Under the pieces are notes generated by a model, which saw only the letters and a list, made by a program, of their open reading frames with translations, searched no databases and had not been told where the DNA came from. This document shows, piece after piece, positions 34,758 through 46,233 of a DNA stretch of 64,000 nt. The stretch is from positions 3,154,252-3,218,251 of the forward strand of contig NEEC01000013.1 of assembly GCA_002189035.1 (NCBI GenBank), written 5' to 3'. Source of the stretch: Utricularia gibba. Lineage: Eukaryota; Streptophyta; Magnoliopsida; Lamiales; Lentibulariaceae. Each line of letters begins with the position of its first letter. Within the stretch, counting starts at the first letter, position 1. Both the position numbers and the translations under genes were made by a program.

Positions 34758-37592
34758 TCTTCCTGGGTATTCCAACAAAGATTACATGAAATCGGTGGAA
34801 CCCAGATGTGAGATCACGTGTTAATCGTAAATCGTGGGCAGTCAACGAAAACCCACGAGACCAGAAAGTAGGGGTTTTTGAGGAGCAAGGGAAGGCAAGG
34901 CAAAGGGAGGAGGTGCTGCGTCGATGCGCGCAGACGGGTGGGGTAGAAGGCGTAGGAGGAGGTGTTGGGCTGAGCTGGGGTGAGAGTTTGAGAGAGATGG
35001 GGAGGGGAGGGAAGCGATTTGATGGAGGAGGGTTTTGTTAATATTCAGTGGCCTGCCTCGGCCTCGGCAGTCGGCACTCACTAGCAAACGTATGGATTTT
35101 CCGAAGAAGGGTAGGGAGTGGGACTGGGACTGGGACTGGACTGGGGGCGAGGGTAGGCCATTAAAAATTAAGGTGACAAGAAAATAAAAACACTGAATCG
35201 GATTCAATTGGTCCCGATGCAATTAAAAATCAACAACTTTGGATGATGCCGGGACTCCAGATCCGTCTCTAAAATAGGATAACACCCAGCTTAATGAGGG
35301 AAGAAAGCAAAGTAAAAACTAAACTATAATCTGTGTGGCATGATCAAGGGATCCTCAAACTATTCACTGCTCCGCTTACAGTTGCGTAGTTTGGAAAGTA
35401 GACCAGAATAGAAGTTGCATTATCATTACCATTAGAGAAAGAGGAAAGGAAAGACTGAGGGACCCGACCCCATTGGCATTGGTATTCTAGTTACCCTTTC
35501 GGCTCGGTTGTTTGTGTATGGGAAATTTGCTCAATAAAATTCCCCTGCTTACTTGTTGATGGCAATTGGCACCAACCACCACCTTTTCTCCACTACGCCT
35601 CTCTGCGCCATTAAAACACACCAAAAACAAAAACAGAGGCCCAACCCAAATCCCAAATCCCAAATCCCTCCCTCCGGAGGTGTCTCAAATCTCCTATTAA
35701 AAAGATGCCGATTTCAAGTGGTCCCCACGAGACTTTATTGTTTATTTACCTGTTTCGGGAACTCGCACACGTTACTTCCTCTTCCTTGACGTCAAAACCA
35801 ACCACACGGCACACACAGATGGATCGAGTTTCATTCAACACATGGGGATCGGATGGGGCTGCCTGCCTCCTTTCCAGCATTTTACAAATCAGAAGCAACC
35901 CAAGCATTGCTGTTTGTTGGTCTACTACTAAATTCTTCAAAACATTCAAGAATTACACGGACACCATATAAAAGGTTTATTTTATCCCAGGTTTTGGTTC
36001 AACTCATGCATACCCAGTGCTTGAGGGAGGAGGATAACGATGCATAATTAGGCGTGGAGTGGAGCACATGGAATGCTGTCGGCAGGGGACGACGCCTTTC
36101 GCACCACAACCTCCAACACACTACTCGGTGATCTTCGTAAAGAAGGTCCAGTTATCGGTATTGTCATTTTTTGTGTGGTGTTCATAACAAGGGGACCTCA
36201 CTACTTTCTTTACCTATTCCAAGCTGATAGTTTTCACTTACACCACAACGCACACATGGGATGGGATGGGCAACGCCTGCTTGTCCACCCACACCACCAA
36301 GTGGTAAAATTGACCCTGCCTGCCCTGGGGGTAATCATCAATCTTCCAAGGAGTAATATCTAATATACTTGGGGCACCGGTTCCATAAAAATTTTCTCTT
36401 CTTCTGAGCCCTGGCCCTGCACAACAATTTCAATACTGCCTTGGGGGAGTGAGGGAGGGAGGGATATTTCATGATCATTCTAGTCATGGAAGAATTGAAA
36501 GAAACCCGTCCAATACAACAATAAATCCTGGCTGCACTACTCTATAGTCTAGTCTACCCCATCCCATTGTCAACTGCTACACCCTATCTACTCCGCCCGC
36601 TGCGCCATCCAGGGCGAACACGTGCCCCGGTATCCTACGGCCCATGTGACCCGCCCAGCCTGAAGCTGCATGCTGCTGTTGCTGTGAGTTGTTCAAGAAA
36701 GGCGAGGTGGGGGTACTTACTAGTACTAATTCGGCCCCTACGCTTGTGCATTTATTAAAAATCTCGCCGTCACTCGTCCCTGCAGTACTCAAGGAAGGAA
36801 AGAAACCCACGGTATTACCTCTCATCTTACACTACTTTACATTCATATGAAATAGAATCACCTACTAGAGCCCAAGGTAAAAGGATCCCCCTGCCCAGAT
36901 GAATCTTGCAAGTTGAGATCCCAAAAGACAAAAGAAAAAAAAATACTTTATCCAAAAGCCAAGATAACTGCATCTAAGAAGACATGGATGCTAGAGTTGC
37001 ATGAGATGTTCTCGTAATTGCCAAAAGAAATCATCAACTCCTTGACGCTTGGAGGCAGTTGAGGAGGGCAATGCGATGGGAGACACTATGAAGACTTGGA
37101 CACAGTCGAGGAGGGCAAAAGCCCGAGGCCAGGCCCCATGTCCTACTTACAGTATAGTGCCTCCTTCCACGCAACTGGAAACAGTGTTCAATTGACTGTC
37201 AGCTGTTGATCGCAGAGACAGTTGTGTTTCACAAAAGATTCACATTTCGGTTACCAGCTGGTATCATGCCAACACAATGCTGACAGCTAAATGATAAATA
37301 GATATTTTATAAATCAACATAAGCTTAAGACCAGAAAGTGTTCCATGTGCAGGTCCTCTGCTAACCTTGAGAATAATCAACCCACTCCCAACGGAATGAA
37401 CCAAAAACAAGAAAAATAATAAGACCCACATAACTGTATAGATATGTCCATGGCTGAAGAACAGTCCGCCCCCACACGGGGACAGAAGGAATGGAAAGCC
37501 ACCTACCTACATTCCTTCCATAATAGCGCCCACATTTATAATAAGATGAGCAGGAGTTAGACGGAAAAGAGAAAAAGGTCGTCCTTGAATTC
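34758..37592. other. 2.8 kb stretch without a recognised gene
   Basis: Lies upstream of the response regulator (leftward) and downstream of the DUF789 gene (leftward), so its left end should hold the ARR promoter and its right end the DUF789 3' UTR. A GGGACT tandem tract occurs at about 35118-35142. Several open frames on both strands look like chance. I recognise no exon set, RNA gene or transposon ends. Confidence 0.35.
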
Positions 37593-39378
37593 CTATTTCG
37601 GATATGTACCATGGGAACTGAAAAAGTTGTAATCTGGGTGATTAACTTGCAACAGCTGAAGCCAGTTGCCAGCAGCTTGCGACAGAGAGTTCATCTTCTG
37701 GACTTCATGAATTCCATTTACACTCCAATCTGATGCTTTGAACTTGTGTGAAGCAAGGCCAAAGGTAGGTAGTGAGAGCTGGCTTCCTGGATCATGTATC
37801 CCTTCAGACTCTATATGCATATGAATCTGTTAGCCCAATGAAGTTTTAAAATAAGAAAGCAGACAAGAATGTTGCCACTTACTTTCAACGGGATTTGCAA
37901 GGAAATGGAATGTAAGGAAACAAGTATCCACATTTTGCAGAGTTGGCCCGACAGGTATCCTATATATGGGGTACCTTCAAATGGACGGATTCTCTCCTTC
38001 AGTCACGGGATGATACAGATTTAACTACACAAATCTTTGGTTCACGTTAAAACATACCAAGCAATACAAATCCAGCTTGCAGGATTCAGATCACAGCTCC
38101 TGTATGATTTTAGGTCAGGGAACTTGGAGGCAAGAACAGTTATCTGAAGTCACAGTAAACAAAAAGGTCAGCATTTACAATGAAAATTTGAAATCAACAT
38201 GCAATCTTAGCATTTGCCTTGTCAGCTAATGGTTCACGATGAAATGGAAGCTCCCTTTCGAAGTACTCAAAAATAAGCAGACCACAGGAGGTGCTACTAT
38301 CATTTCCGTCTGCTGAAGATCCAGGATGAGTATGATTCCTTCTAGAATGCCTGGTAAAAACCTGGCCAGATATACTCTGTGGATCCCAATATCCTTGACT
38401 GTTGTCTACAGATCTATTGGTAGAACATTCCTGGTCACCATCACTGGTGGATGAATTGCTATCACTCTCTTCTCCAGGTTTCCTGTCACGAGGTTGCCAA
38501 GTAAGCATCTGGGAGATTCCATATAACAATGAACAATGAATAGCATCACTACAGGAAGCAAACATCACGTTATTATAAGTATAAGATGGTATTCTGATAG
38601 TGAACTACTTCAATATCCAGTGTTCAAAGTATCATCAATGACATGTAGCTCACCTTTGCTGGACAACATTTTTTGATGGATCTACATAAAGCTGAATACC
38701 AGATAGAGAAGGCACATAATATTGGACTACAGAATCTGTTCCATTCAAAATCAAAGGAACTCCAGCTCCATAAACACTCCATTCTCTGAAGGACTCCCAA
38801 AGATCGCTGAGATTGAAGAAGGGATGGAAGACATGCTTGCGATTTCTCCACGCCTGCACACTTGACTGCAGGAGAGTGAAACATCAGGCAAACTTGGTTA
38901 ACATTGCAAGAAAAATATACACAGCTGGAAAAAAGATTGTGTGGGTAATGTGCCACCAGTGTTTACAACATACGCTGTTCCCTGACTAGTTGCAGAAAAA
39001 AGCATTCCTTTGCCTAAGTAAAGTTCAACTGCGAACCGTTTGTGAAGAAAAGAAGTAGATGGCACCAAATCTATAAAGCCTGGATGCAACCAGGATGGGG
39101 TAGCCAAAATCTAAAAGGGAAAACAATAAACTGGTTTCACATTTTCTTCAAATATTGCAGAAAGAAAGTAGATTTACCCTTGGAAAGTGCTGCGCGGGCA
39201 CAACTGGGGTGGTGTACTCCAAGAAACGATTCAAATTCGAACCCGACTTCAATTGTCTCCTCCTTTCAGGCGATGAGGAATAAGAAGATTGCGTCTTCAA
39301 CTGCCGGTGCTGATTTTGCTTCCTCAAAGCAGGAGGGCGGTAGAGCCTCTCCTCCCCAGACCTCCTTCTCGAGGACAT
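37593..39378 (-). CDS. DUF789 family protein (plant-specific)
   Basis: Six exons: 39378-39178, 38865-38654, 38482-38218, 38143-38058, 37974-37883 and 37810-37593, 1074 nt, 357 residues. Conserved DUF789 stretches are visible: [71 protein letters not shown], and [20 protein letters not shown]. The start at 39378 opens on an Arg/Ser-rich N-terminus. Function is unknown in the family. The intron after exon 3 starts with GC (AAG/gcaaat), close to the usual GC-AG consensus. An open frame in intron 1 (about 38898-39107) is not homologous to the family and is not used. Confidence 0.9.
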
Positions 39379-39820
39379 GCTTGACAGGTGAAGATAATGG
39401 CGATAGAAGTATTCCCAAGAAAAATTGTCAGAACGCCAGTTTTGGCTCGTGATTTGATCCTCTCTACTGCGCACTATCAACTATAAATTCCTCCGAGAAA
39501 CGCAAGGTTTTAGAGAGGTTTTAAGGGCGATAAGGAATCTAGGGATCGCAGATTGGGGAAACTGAAGATTGGGAATGGATCGTTGATTTGAATTTGAAGC
39601 CGCAGCCTGACGCAAAGCAGAAAACCGGACGTAATTGTGCGTGTGCTGCAGAGTATTCCGAGTCAGTTTACCAAACGATCCGAATCTATAATTTAACACA
39701 CAAGGCCCTCCCTAAAATAATTGGCTCATGAGCCCAGTTATGGCCTAGTCCGATTGGAAGGGGAAGCCCAATAACTGAGCCTTCACCCTAAAAGCACGCA
39801 AAATCAACCGAAGTACATCA
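39379..39820. promoter_or_regulatory. Bidirectional promoter region with site II-like motifs
   Basis: Sits between the start of the DUF789 gene (leftward) and the ATG of a possible rightward gene. Three motifs of the AGCCCA type lie in 39725-39780 (gagcccag, aagcccaat and nearby ctgagcc), consistent with a housekeeping promoter. Confidence 0.4.
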
Positions 39821-40736
39821 ATGGCGGCGGAGCACCAATTCACCAGACAGAGAGTCCATGAGCAAGCATCAGGGCAAGTGCAAGAAGAATACAGAAGGAC
39901 TTACGGATGGACATTAAGAAGCGGGATGAGATGTTCGACGCTAAGAGGCTAGGTCGTTTACGATCGAAGGTTCCATCTTTCGTTCGTTGCTCCTTGTAGT
40001 TTTTCATGGACCAAAGAAGCCCACCCTTTTTAAGCTAACATAGCTCCTCACTATAATTGCTTTCCTGGGAGTTCATTCACCACATCTGCCCCTAGCCCTC
40101 ACTGAATTTCTGCCAATGCTGTGATATTATTATTCACGAGCTAGCGGAAGCTGGGAAAAAGAAGAGAAAGAAGCATTACTCGCAGGAAGAGGATATCTCT
40201 TTACATGCCTATATTAGCTACAAGTTAGCTTTTCAAAGTTCAATCCGTTATTTTACTGCTGAGGTTTCTGCAAGTCGCTTGGTCATTAATTGGAGCACTA
40301 CATCAGACCTTCAGTACTGGACTCTTGTACGTGTATGTGTCAGGTTGCCTAAAGTGGTGTAGAAACTTGGCTTTGCTATGGCAGAAATTGCGTGGATTGT
40401 ATGAAGCTATAGCATCCACGGCTGCTCTTCTAATGTTGGATGGGAAGCTTAAGAGCATATTCCGGAAGTCCCCCCAAGAAGAGCCATCCCTAAACCTGTC
40501 CTCGAATGCCCTTCACTCTACTTTGATTTCATGGGATGAAGCTGTCAGAGGAAAATGCGATTTCTGGTGGTTTCTAGCCGGCTGTCTGTGGAAACCCTTT
40601 TTTTTGTTGCTTTATGTACAATGGAGTCCTCAAATCCTACGGTAAAGAAGTTGGCCAAGGGCGAGTTGCAGCCATTGGTAGATGGAGGTTATTTGTTTCA
40701 CTCTGCCCCTGTCAAGGGGTACGTTAAAGACGGATG
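39821..40736 (+). other. Possible unrecognised gene, exon structure unclear
   Basis: I do not recognise this one. An ATG at 39821 is followed by Lys/Arg-rich coding-like sequence in more than one frame (for example DIKKRDEMFDAKRL near 39910-39955, then LAEAGKKKRKKHYSQEED near 40141-40196). Two longer open frames, about 40390-40645 and 40555-40737, have plausible codon use (LYEAIASTAALLMLDGKLKS; NPTVKKLAKGELQPLVDGGY). Basic, nucleolar-like composition fits its housekeeping-type promoter. The frames do not join simply by GT-AG introns, so either the gene carries indels like its neighbours or it is a decayed copy. The downstream limit is uncertain. Confidence 0.3.
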
Positions 40737-41091
40737 ATTGATTATCGCGTGACGCCCTTGGAGTGGTAAATGACGAGAAACATGTCATTCCGTCGCGCAG
40801 ACGGACCTTGTTTCCATTGAAGGTGGTTGTGAGAAGAATGATAGTCTGGTGATATCTCCATTTTTCAGTGGATAATAGCTGAGAGATGCTGGTCGCATAT
40901 CTGTGCCTAAATTCCTTTTTGATTGAGCCGTTTGCATTTCTGCTGGACACACAAAGAAACAAGGCAAGGCAATGAACCATCACAATTCACACAGAAACAT
41001 AGCAAGTTTTTTCGGAAATATCAAATGAAATGGAAACATAGTGAATGTAAGCTGTGCAGGATGTAAACGAAATACAAATGGCGAACATCTC

Positions 41092-42892
41092 CTACTCTGC
41101 CAGCTTCGTCAGGCGATGAATTGTAGTCCTTGCAACACGGTTGCTAGGATCCAGTTTCATGACGGTTCTGAGATCTTCGGCCCCAAGCTTGTATTTCTCC
41201 ATGCTCTCATATAGAAGAGCGCGTTGAACCAGGACATCCACATTTTTGCTATCCTGTTCGAGCACCTGCAGACATGAATGTCATGAGATATAACAATATT
41301 CCTACTGTTGCAGAATTTGGGGATAAGTGCTTATATCAGTAAGCACAAAGCAAACAAGAAAAAACTTTCTCCAAACAGTGGCAACAGCTATCATCATAGC
41401 TAATTTTTCTGCATAACCAAAAGTTCTAAAAAAATCCAACTCAGTATTGGATTTTAAAGAAAATCAAGATGTGAGCCTAATTTATTGTCCATGTTTCCAA
41501 TGTGCCAAAAGGAGACCTTGAAGTTCCCAAAAATCAACCGTAGCCAGCTGAAATTGTACTTCAAAACCATGGTTGCAGAGCATGCAGTAATAAACACAAA
41601 TCAATTGTGCAAATTCGATGGTAGTTATACAACCTTACTACAGTCAGCCACGGCCTTCTTATATTCCCCAACTTCCTTGTAACACGAAGCCCTGCTAGTC
41701 AAAACCTCACACAACCCATTCACATCACCGGCCTTCTCAAGAAGAATAAAAGCCCAAGTTAACCATTTGATAGCGTCGGCAAACTGTCCCCTCTTGTAAT
41801 TATCCATACCATTGATTTTTGCAGAAGCGGCAGAAACCCCACAGGAAGGGAAGAAAGTCCTTCAGTGTCAGTTGCTGCATTTGTATCATTCCCTCCAGTA
41901 AGGTCTGGCTTTATTCCCCAATGATCTGAAAGCGGCTGGCAGGTAAATTCTTCCATTCCTGTTGCTCCACTTTTGGGAGCCGAAGAAAATAATAAATCAA
42001 AATCATTGTGCACTGAATTTTGTTGTGATGACTGAATTCGACTGCCAGTAGCAGAAAGCCCAAAACCACCCAAAGGATCATCGAAGCTAGCAGGGCTAAC
42101 ACCTACTGAAATTGATGAAACGCTGGTTTTCAAGGGGGGATACTGAGATTCAACATCCTTGCGTTCACTATCTTTGCGCGAATCGCTCATACGACAAGGC
42201 GGCTTAGGCGCAAACTGAACAAACGATGCAAAAGGATCCTGAGCCTTTCTTACTCCATTTCCTGTCGTACTCATTGATGACCCTCCAAGAGTTTGATGGC
42301 TATTACTCTTTGCATCCAAACTCACATTGGCACCGCCAAGACTGGAACTTGCCCCGTTAACAGAAGCAGGATTAGCACTTGCATTGCCAAAACCGGAAGT
42401 TGAGCTGAGAGTTGCGCTGCTTTTAACTGAAGAGCTGGTTCTAGGCAATGGAGCTTCCATAGTTCCCTCGGAGAACGAGTTCTTCCAGGAAGCAGTTGCC
42501 ACGTTTTTCAGTGGTACGGCATTGCTGCTCTTGTTCAGGCCAGTTGCTGAGCTTAGCAGATCACCAAACAGATTTGAGTTCTTAGTATCCACAAGTCCCA
42601 CAGCACTCGAAACGGAAGAAGAATTCCAGGTCTTCCCAAATATATCGCCTACCATCGATGGCGGACCTGAAAGAGATCCCCTAACGCCTGACTGAACCGA
42701 TGTGGCGGGCTGATTGGTCCACGCTGGCTTGATAGGGCGTTGGTGCCAGGTGGGCGCCGACGTATTGTAGTTATTCGTGGTCGTCTGATTCTTCAGATCC
42801 TTCATAGGCTGCGTTCGGCCAGAACCTAGGCCGAGATCGAAATCAAATGCATTGCTTGTACCCGTTTTCCCGTTCCCATAGCTGGAATTCAT
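41092..42892 (-). CDS. TPR protein with long Ser/Gly-rich N-terminal region (one-base frameshift)
   Basis: Two exons: 42892-41634 and 41265-41092. The first about 350 residues are low-complexity and Ser/Asn/Gly-rich, with DPF, FDLLF and DPLGGFG motifs that resemble clathrin- and adaptor-binding motifs of auxilin-like proteins. The C-terminus is a TPR array (NYKRGQFADAIKWLTWAFIL; ASCYKEVGEYKKAVADCSKV; then VLVQRALLYESMEKYKLGAE). The frame breaks between LPVG and VSAASAKINGMD at the C4 run 41837-41840 on the plus strand. Exon 1 is 1259 nt, and one more base gives 1260 and a 477-residue protein. No J domain is seen, so it is not a classical auxilin. Likely cytosolic; the role is not known. Confidence 0.8.
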
Positions 42893-43624
42893 GATGGGTA
42901 TGCCTTCTTTGCAACCAGGTTATACGAATGAAGATCTCAAAAAGAAACTGGGTTCTTGAAGATGAGGCTAATCACGGCGTAGCAAAATACCCATCGAATA
43001 AAAATTAGGGATTAGAATCAAGGGCAGTAGATCTGAAACGACTCGAAGAAAAGAATCAAGGTAATAGCAGGAAGAGAGGAGAGGCAACATACCTTGTCAG
43101 CGAGGAAGGGGAATCCGTGGAGTGTTGTTTTTGTGGATCTGGAGCTTCTTTTTTTTCCGGATGGAAGGCTTTAAGAGGATCACAACCCCTTGGATTTGTC
43201 ACGTGTGACGAAATTCACTCCCTCGCAACAAATGTTGTAATTGCCAATGCCATTAAAGAGTGAAAAACATACCAATTCTTTGTTCCATACCCGGCTCCCG
43301 ATTAACTTGATTTTAGTTTTTAGACTGATTGATAATTTATTTAAGCTCATGTTTTTTCTTCTTGCAAGAAATGGATACAATGACGTTTATTTTATGTCGA
43401 TGTAAGAACAAATAATATACATATATATACTTTAAGGCCTTTCATTTTGGTTGCTCTATTTTGACGCCGAGCCTATGATTTTTTTCTTGCATTTATCCAT
43501 CCACAATATTAGCAACGGAATTAACGGCACAAGTTAGAAAAATCGCAAGTTCAAATCCGCAAGTACACAATAATTATCAGTGCAAGAAAATAAAAAGAAA
43601 GCAAAGAGAGGAGGAGGAGGAGAA
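42893..43624. other. Upstream region between TPR gene and pectinesterase pseudogene
   Basis: About 730 bases. The left part must contain the TPR gene leader and promoter; a GT donor-like site and a splice-acceptor-like tract near 42900-43100 suggest a 5' UTR intron. No coding exon is recognised. The sequence near 43530-43560 has a tRNA T-loop look (GTTCAAATC) but no matching arms. Confidence 0.35.
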
Positions 43625-45319
43625 ATGTCCGCAAAGAAGGTGGCGATTGCAGGGGTAGCTCCGTGCTACTTGTGGGAATGGTACGGGCACGAGTGCCAAG
43701 GCCGTGCAGACCATCTGCTCTCCATAGATTACGAGGAAACTTGCGAAAATACCTTGTCCAAGCCCAACACTACAAATCCTAAGGACCTTATTCAGATCGC
43801 ACTTGAAGCCACCATTCAGAACGTCGGCGATGTCCTGAACAACTCCACTCTACTGAAACAAGCCGCGGCGGATTCAAGCACCAAGGACGCGCTGGATGTG
43901 TGCAACTAGGTGCTAGAAACCACGGTGGATGATCTTAGGAAATCTTTTGAAAAAGTGGAAGAATTCAGTGCGGGGGACATGGCTGGATATGTTGAAGATC
44001 TGAAAACATGACTCAGTGCTGTCATAACCAACGAGGAGACCTGCATTGATGCGTTTGAGAATACAACGGGCGATACGGGAGAAAAGATGAAAAATCTGCT
44101 AAAATTGACATGGGAATGATCAAGCAATGGTCTAGCCATGGTGTCTGATATTTCTTCCATTTTTGGACAGCTACAAATTGTGGATATTGATGCTACTGGG
44201 GAAGCCAGTAGCAGAAGAAGACTTCTGGCAGAGAGGGAGGGAGAGGGGAGGGGGTGATGATGAGATGAGGAGGCTTCTTGCCGCTGCAGGGATGAAACCA
44301 AATGCACTGGTGGCACTTGATGGACGCGGTCAGTTCAAAAAAATCAACGACGCCATCGCTACTGTTCCATTGAAGAATAACAAGCCATTTGTGATTCGTG
44401 TGAAGGCGGGCGTTTATAAGGAAACCGTTGTTGTCCCCAAAAAGAAGAACTTCATTATATTGGTGAGAGATGGACCATTGAAGACAGGAGTCACCGGCAG
44501 CAAAAACTATGCTGCCGGCGTTAAGACCTTCAAACAGCCGCAGTGGGTGAGTGATCCCATCACCTGATTCGTTCATCACCAATAAAGAATCGTTTGTTTA
44601 ATTTTTTTTTTTTTCTTTCAGCGGTAGACGCGGGAGATTTCTTCGCAAAGGACATCGCCTTCGAAAACAGGGCTGGTCCCGAGGGGCACCAAGCCGTGGC
44701 CCTCCGTGCGTCGGGCGACAACGCTGTGTTCTTCAACTTTCACATGGATGGGTACCAGGATACCCTGTATGCTCACACCAATCGGCAATTGTACCGTGAC
44801 TGTCAGATCTCCTGCACCATCGATTTCGTCTTTGGAGATGCCCTCTCTATTTTCCAGAATTGCAAATTCATCATTCGTAAGCCGATGGCCAACCAAGCTT
44901 GCATGGTCACCGCACAAGGCCGCGTGGAAGAACGCAGCATCGGGGCTATCGTCATTCAACACGGGGACATCACGTCCGAACCCGCGTTGCTCGCTGCCAA
45001 TCCGCGTCATAAGGCCTACCTGGGCCGGCCATGGAAGTTGTTCTCCAGGACAATCATAATGAACACTAACACTGGGGGCTCCATCTCACCCGATGGCTGT
45101 TCTCCATGGGCAGGAAACTTCGCATTGGATACATTGTGCTATGGTCAGTACCAAAACAAGGGTCCGGGCTCCTCCACTGCCAGTCGCGTCAAATGGAAGG
45201 AAATCAAGCGCATCACTCCACAGATTGCTGAGAGATGTACACCCAGCAAAGCCTTCGTAACGGATGCATGGATCAAGAATAAGGGAATTCCCTATGTTCC
45301 TGGGATGATGAATACTTAG
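43625..45319 (+). pseudogene. Pectinesterase (PMEI-PME type) pseudogene
   Basis: Two exons: 43625-44546 and 44622-45319. The N-terminal inhibitor (PMEI) part is recognisable (YEETCENTL; the DVLNNS region; NEETCIDAF) but carries three in-frame stops: 43907-43909, 44009-44011 and 44117-44119. Frame changes occur near 43660 (signal-anchor region), near 44225-44250 (purine run before the RRLL processing motif) and near 44530 (before the splice site). The catalytic domain in exon 2 is open, with GHQAVALR, QDTLY, DFVFGDA and YLGRPWK, ending GIPYVPGMMNT. Active PMEs have GNA where this has GDA. The enzyme family removes methyl esters from cell-wall pectin. Some frameshifts may be sequencing indels, but three separate nonsense codons are best explained by real decay. 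Confidence 0.85.
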
Positions 45320-45479
45320 CTCACCCCCTAACATCTTGTATTGTTGGTGGTGAAACCCAGCAAGAGCTAGTATTTTGTTATTAGTATTTAATTTATCCTG
45401 TAGTTGTGCAAATACACCACGACAGTCCCATTCAAGAAAATTCAGACCAAACATGCATTAAAGGTACTTCCAATCCAAT

Positions 45480-45664
45480 TATACGCCAAGGATCCAATCA
45501 TCCCCGCTCGCCCATGCTGTCCCGCTCCCAATACATGAAATACAGTGAGAGAACGAGAGAGAGAGAAAACGCAGGGAGGGAAAAATCGAATTACCAACAG
45601 CTCCAAGCTTGTTCTCCACAACCCATTGCATCATAGATTCAAGCTTGCCCTTGCCTTCACCCAT
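45480..45664 (-). pseudogene. Truncated HIG1-domain (hypoxia-responsive) protein fragment
   Basis: Exon 1 at 45664-45595 reads MGEGKGKLESMMQWVVENKL and ends AVG before GTAATT. It matches the N-terminus of the short plant hypoxia-responsive HIG1 proteins such as At5g27760 (from memory). A second exon starting at about 45517 gives WASG, then in another frame MIGSLAYNW, the start of the family's conserved segment; one extra base lies in the C4 run 45502-45505. The remaining about 50 residues (second membrane segment) are not found further left, where the pectinesterase pseudogene begins tail to tail. HIG1 proteins sit in the mitochondrial inner membrane and support respiratory supercomplexes. 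Truncated copy is the best reading; a missed exon is possible. Confidence 0.5.
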
Positions 45665-46233
45665 TATAATATACCCTTCTCCAAGTCCCGTGTCGATCCC
45701 TTGTACGCTGGTTTTGGCTTTGGCTTCGACGAGCTTATGCGTCGCAGGAGCGCGTCGAACGAGCACGAATTTTCTCGAAAAAAGAGAAGAATACGACCAC
45801 GACCTAGCAACCAGATGATCTATGGGTCACATAATTGCAAGGGCTACTTGGGCCGTAGCAAACCCATACTGATCAACCCAAGCTAAAGTCCTAACATCTC
45901 AATTACCAGAGGCCCATCACCAATTCGCTAGTCCATTCACAGGTCCATCAAACCCACCCCATACGTTTTCTAGGTCAAATGGGGAATATCGAAGAATGCC
46001 TGATTGTTAAGGCCGAACGGAGTACACAACGGAAAGCGAATCGTCGGCCCAGGAGGATGTAGGGCTCGAGTTTCCCTCCATATTCACAAGGGACGCGGTA
46101 AACCTACCCCCATTCAATTTCTGCGTGGCCTGCTGTCACACACGACTCGAGAGTCTCTCTACCATCATCAAGTTTATTCATCCTCTCGGTACCGTTTTTC
46201 CGTCGGCCATTGCTTCTTCTTTCCAACCCGCAG
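45665..46233. promoter_or_regulatory. Region between HIG1 fragment and BRCT gene
   Basis: Holds TGGGCC and GGCCCA site II-like motifs at about 45848-45853 and 45911-45916, and likely the leader and 5' UTR intron of the BRCT gene, whose acceptor (CCCGCAG) sits just before the ATG at 46234. An open frame at 45545-45886 on the plus strand overlaps the HIG1 exon and is not supported. Confidence 0.4.

Noticed and set aside
38898-39107. Open frame starting [10 protein letters not shown] on the minus strand inside the DUF789 gene
   Set aside because: It lies in intron 1; the family sequence joins exon 1 (…AQHFPR) directly to [10 protein letters not shown] in phase without it.
43530-43560. tRNA-like T-loop (GTTCAAATC)
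   Set aside because: No matching T stem, anticodon arm or acceptor stem could be drawn around it.
45545-45886. Plus-strand open frames across the HIG1 fragment
   Set aside because: They are antisense to a recognisable HIG1 exon and have repetitive Arg/Glu composition from a GA tract.
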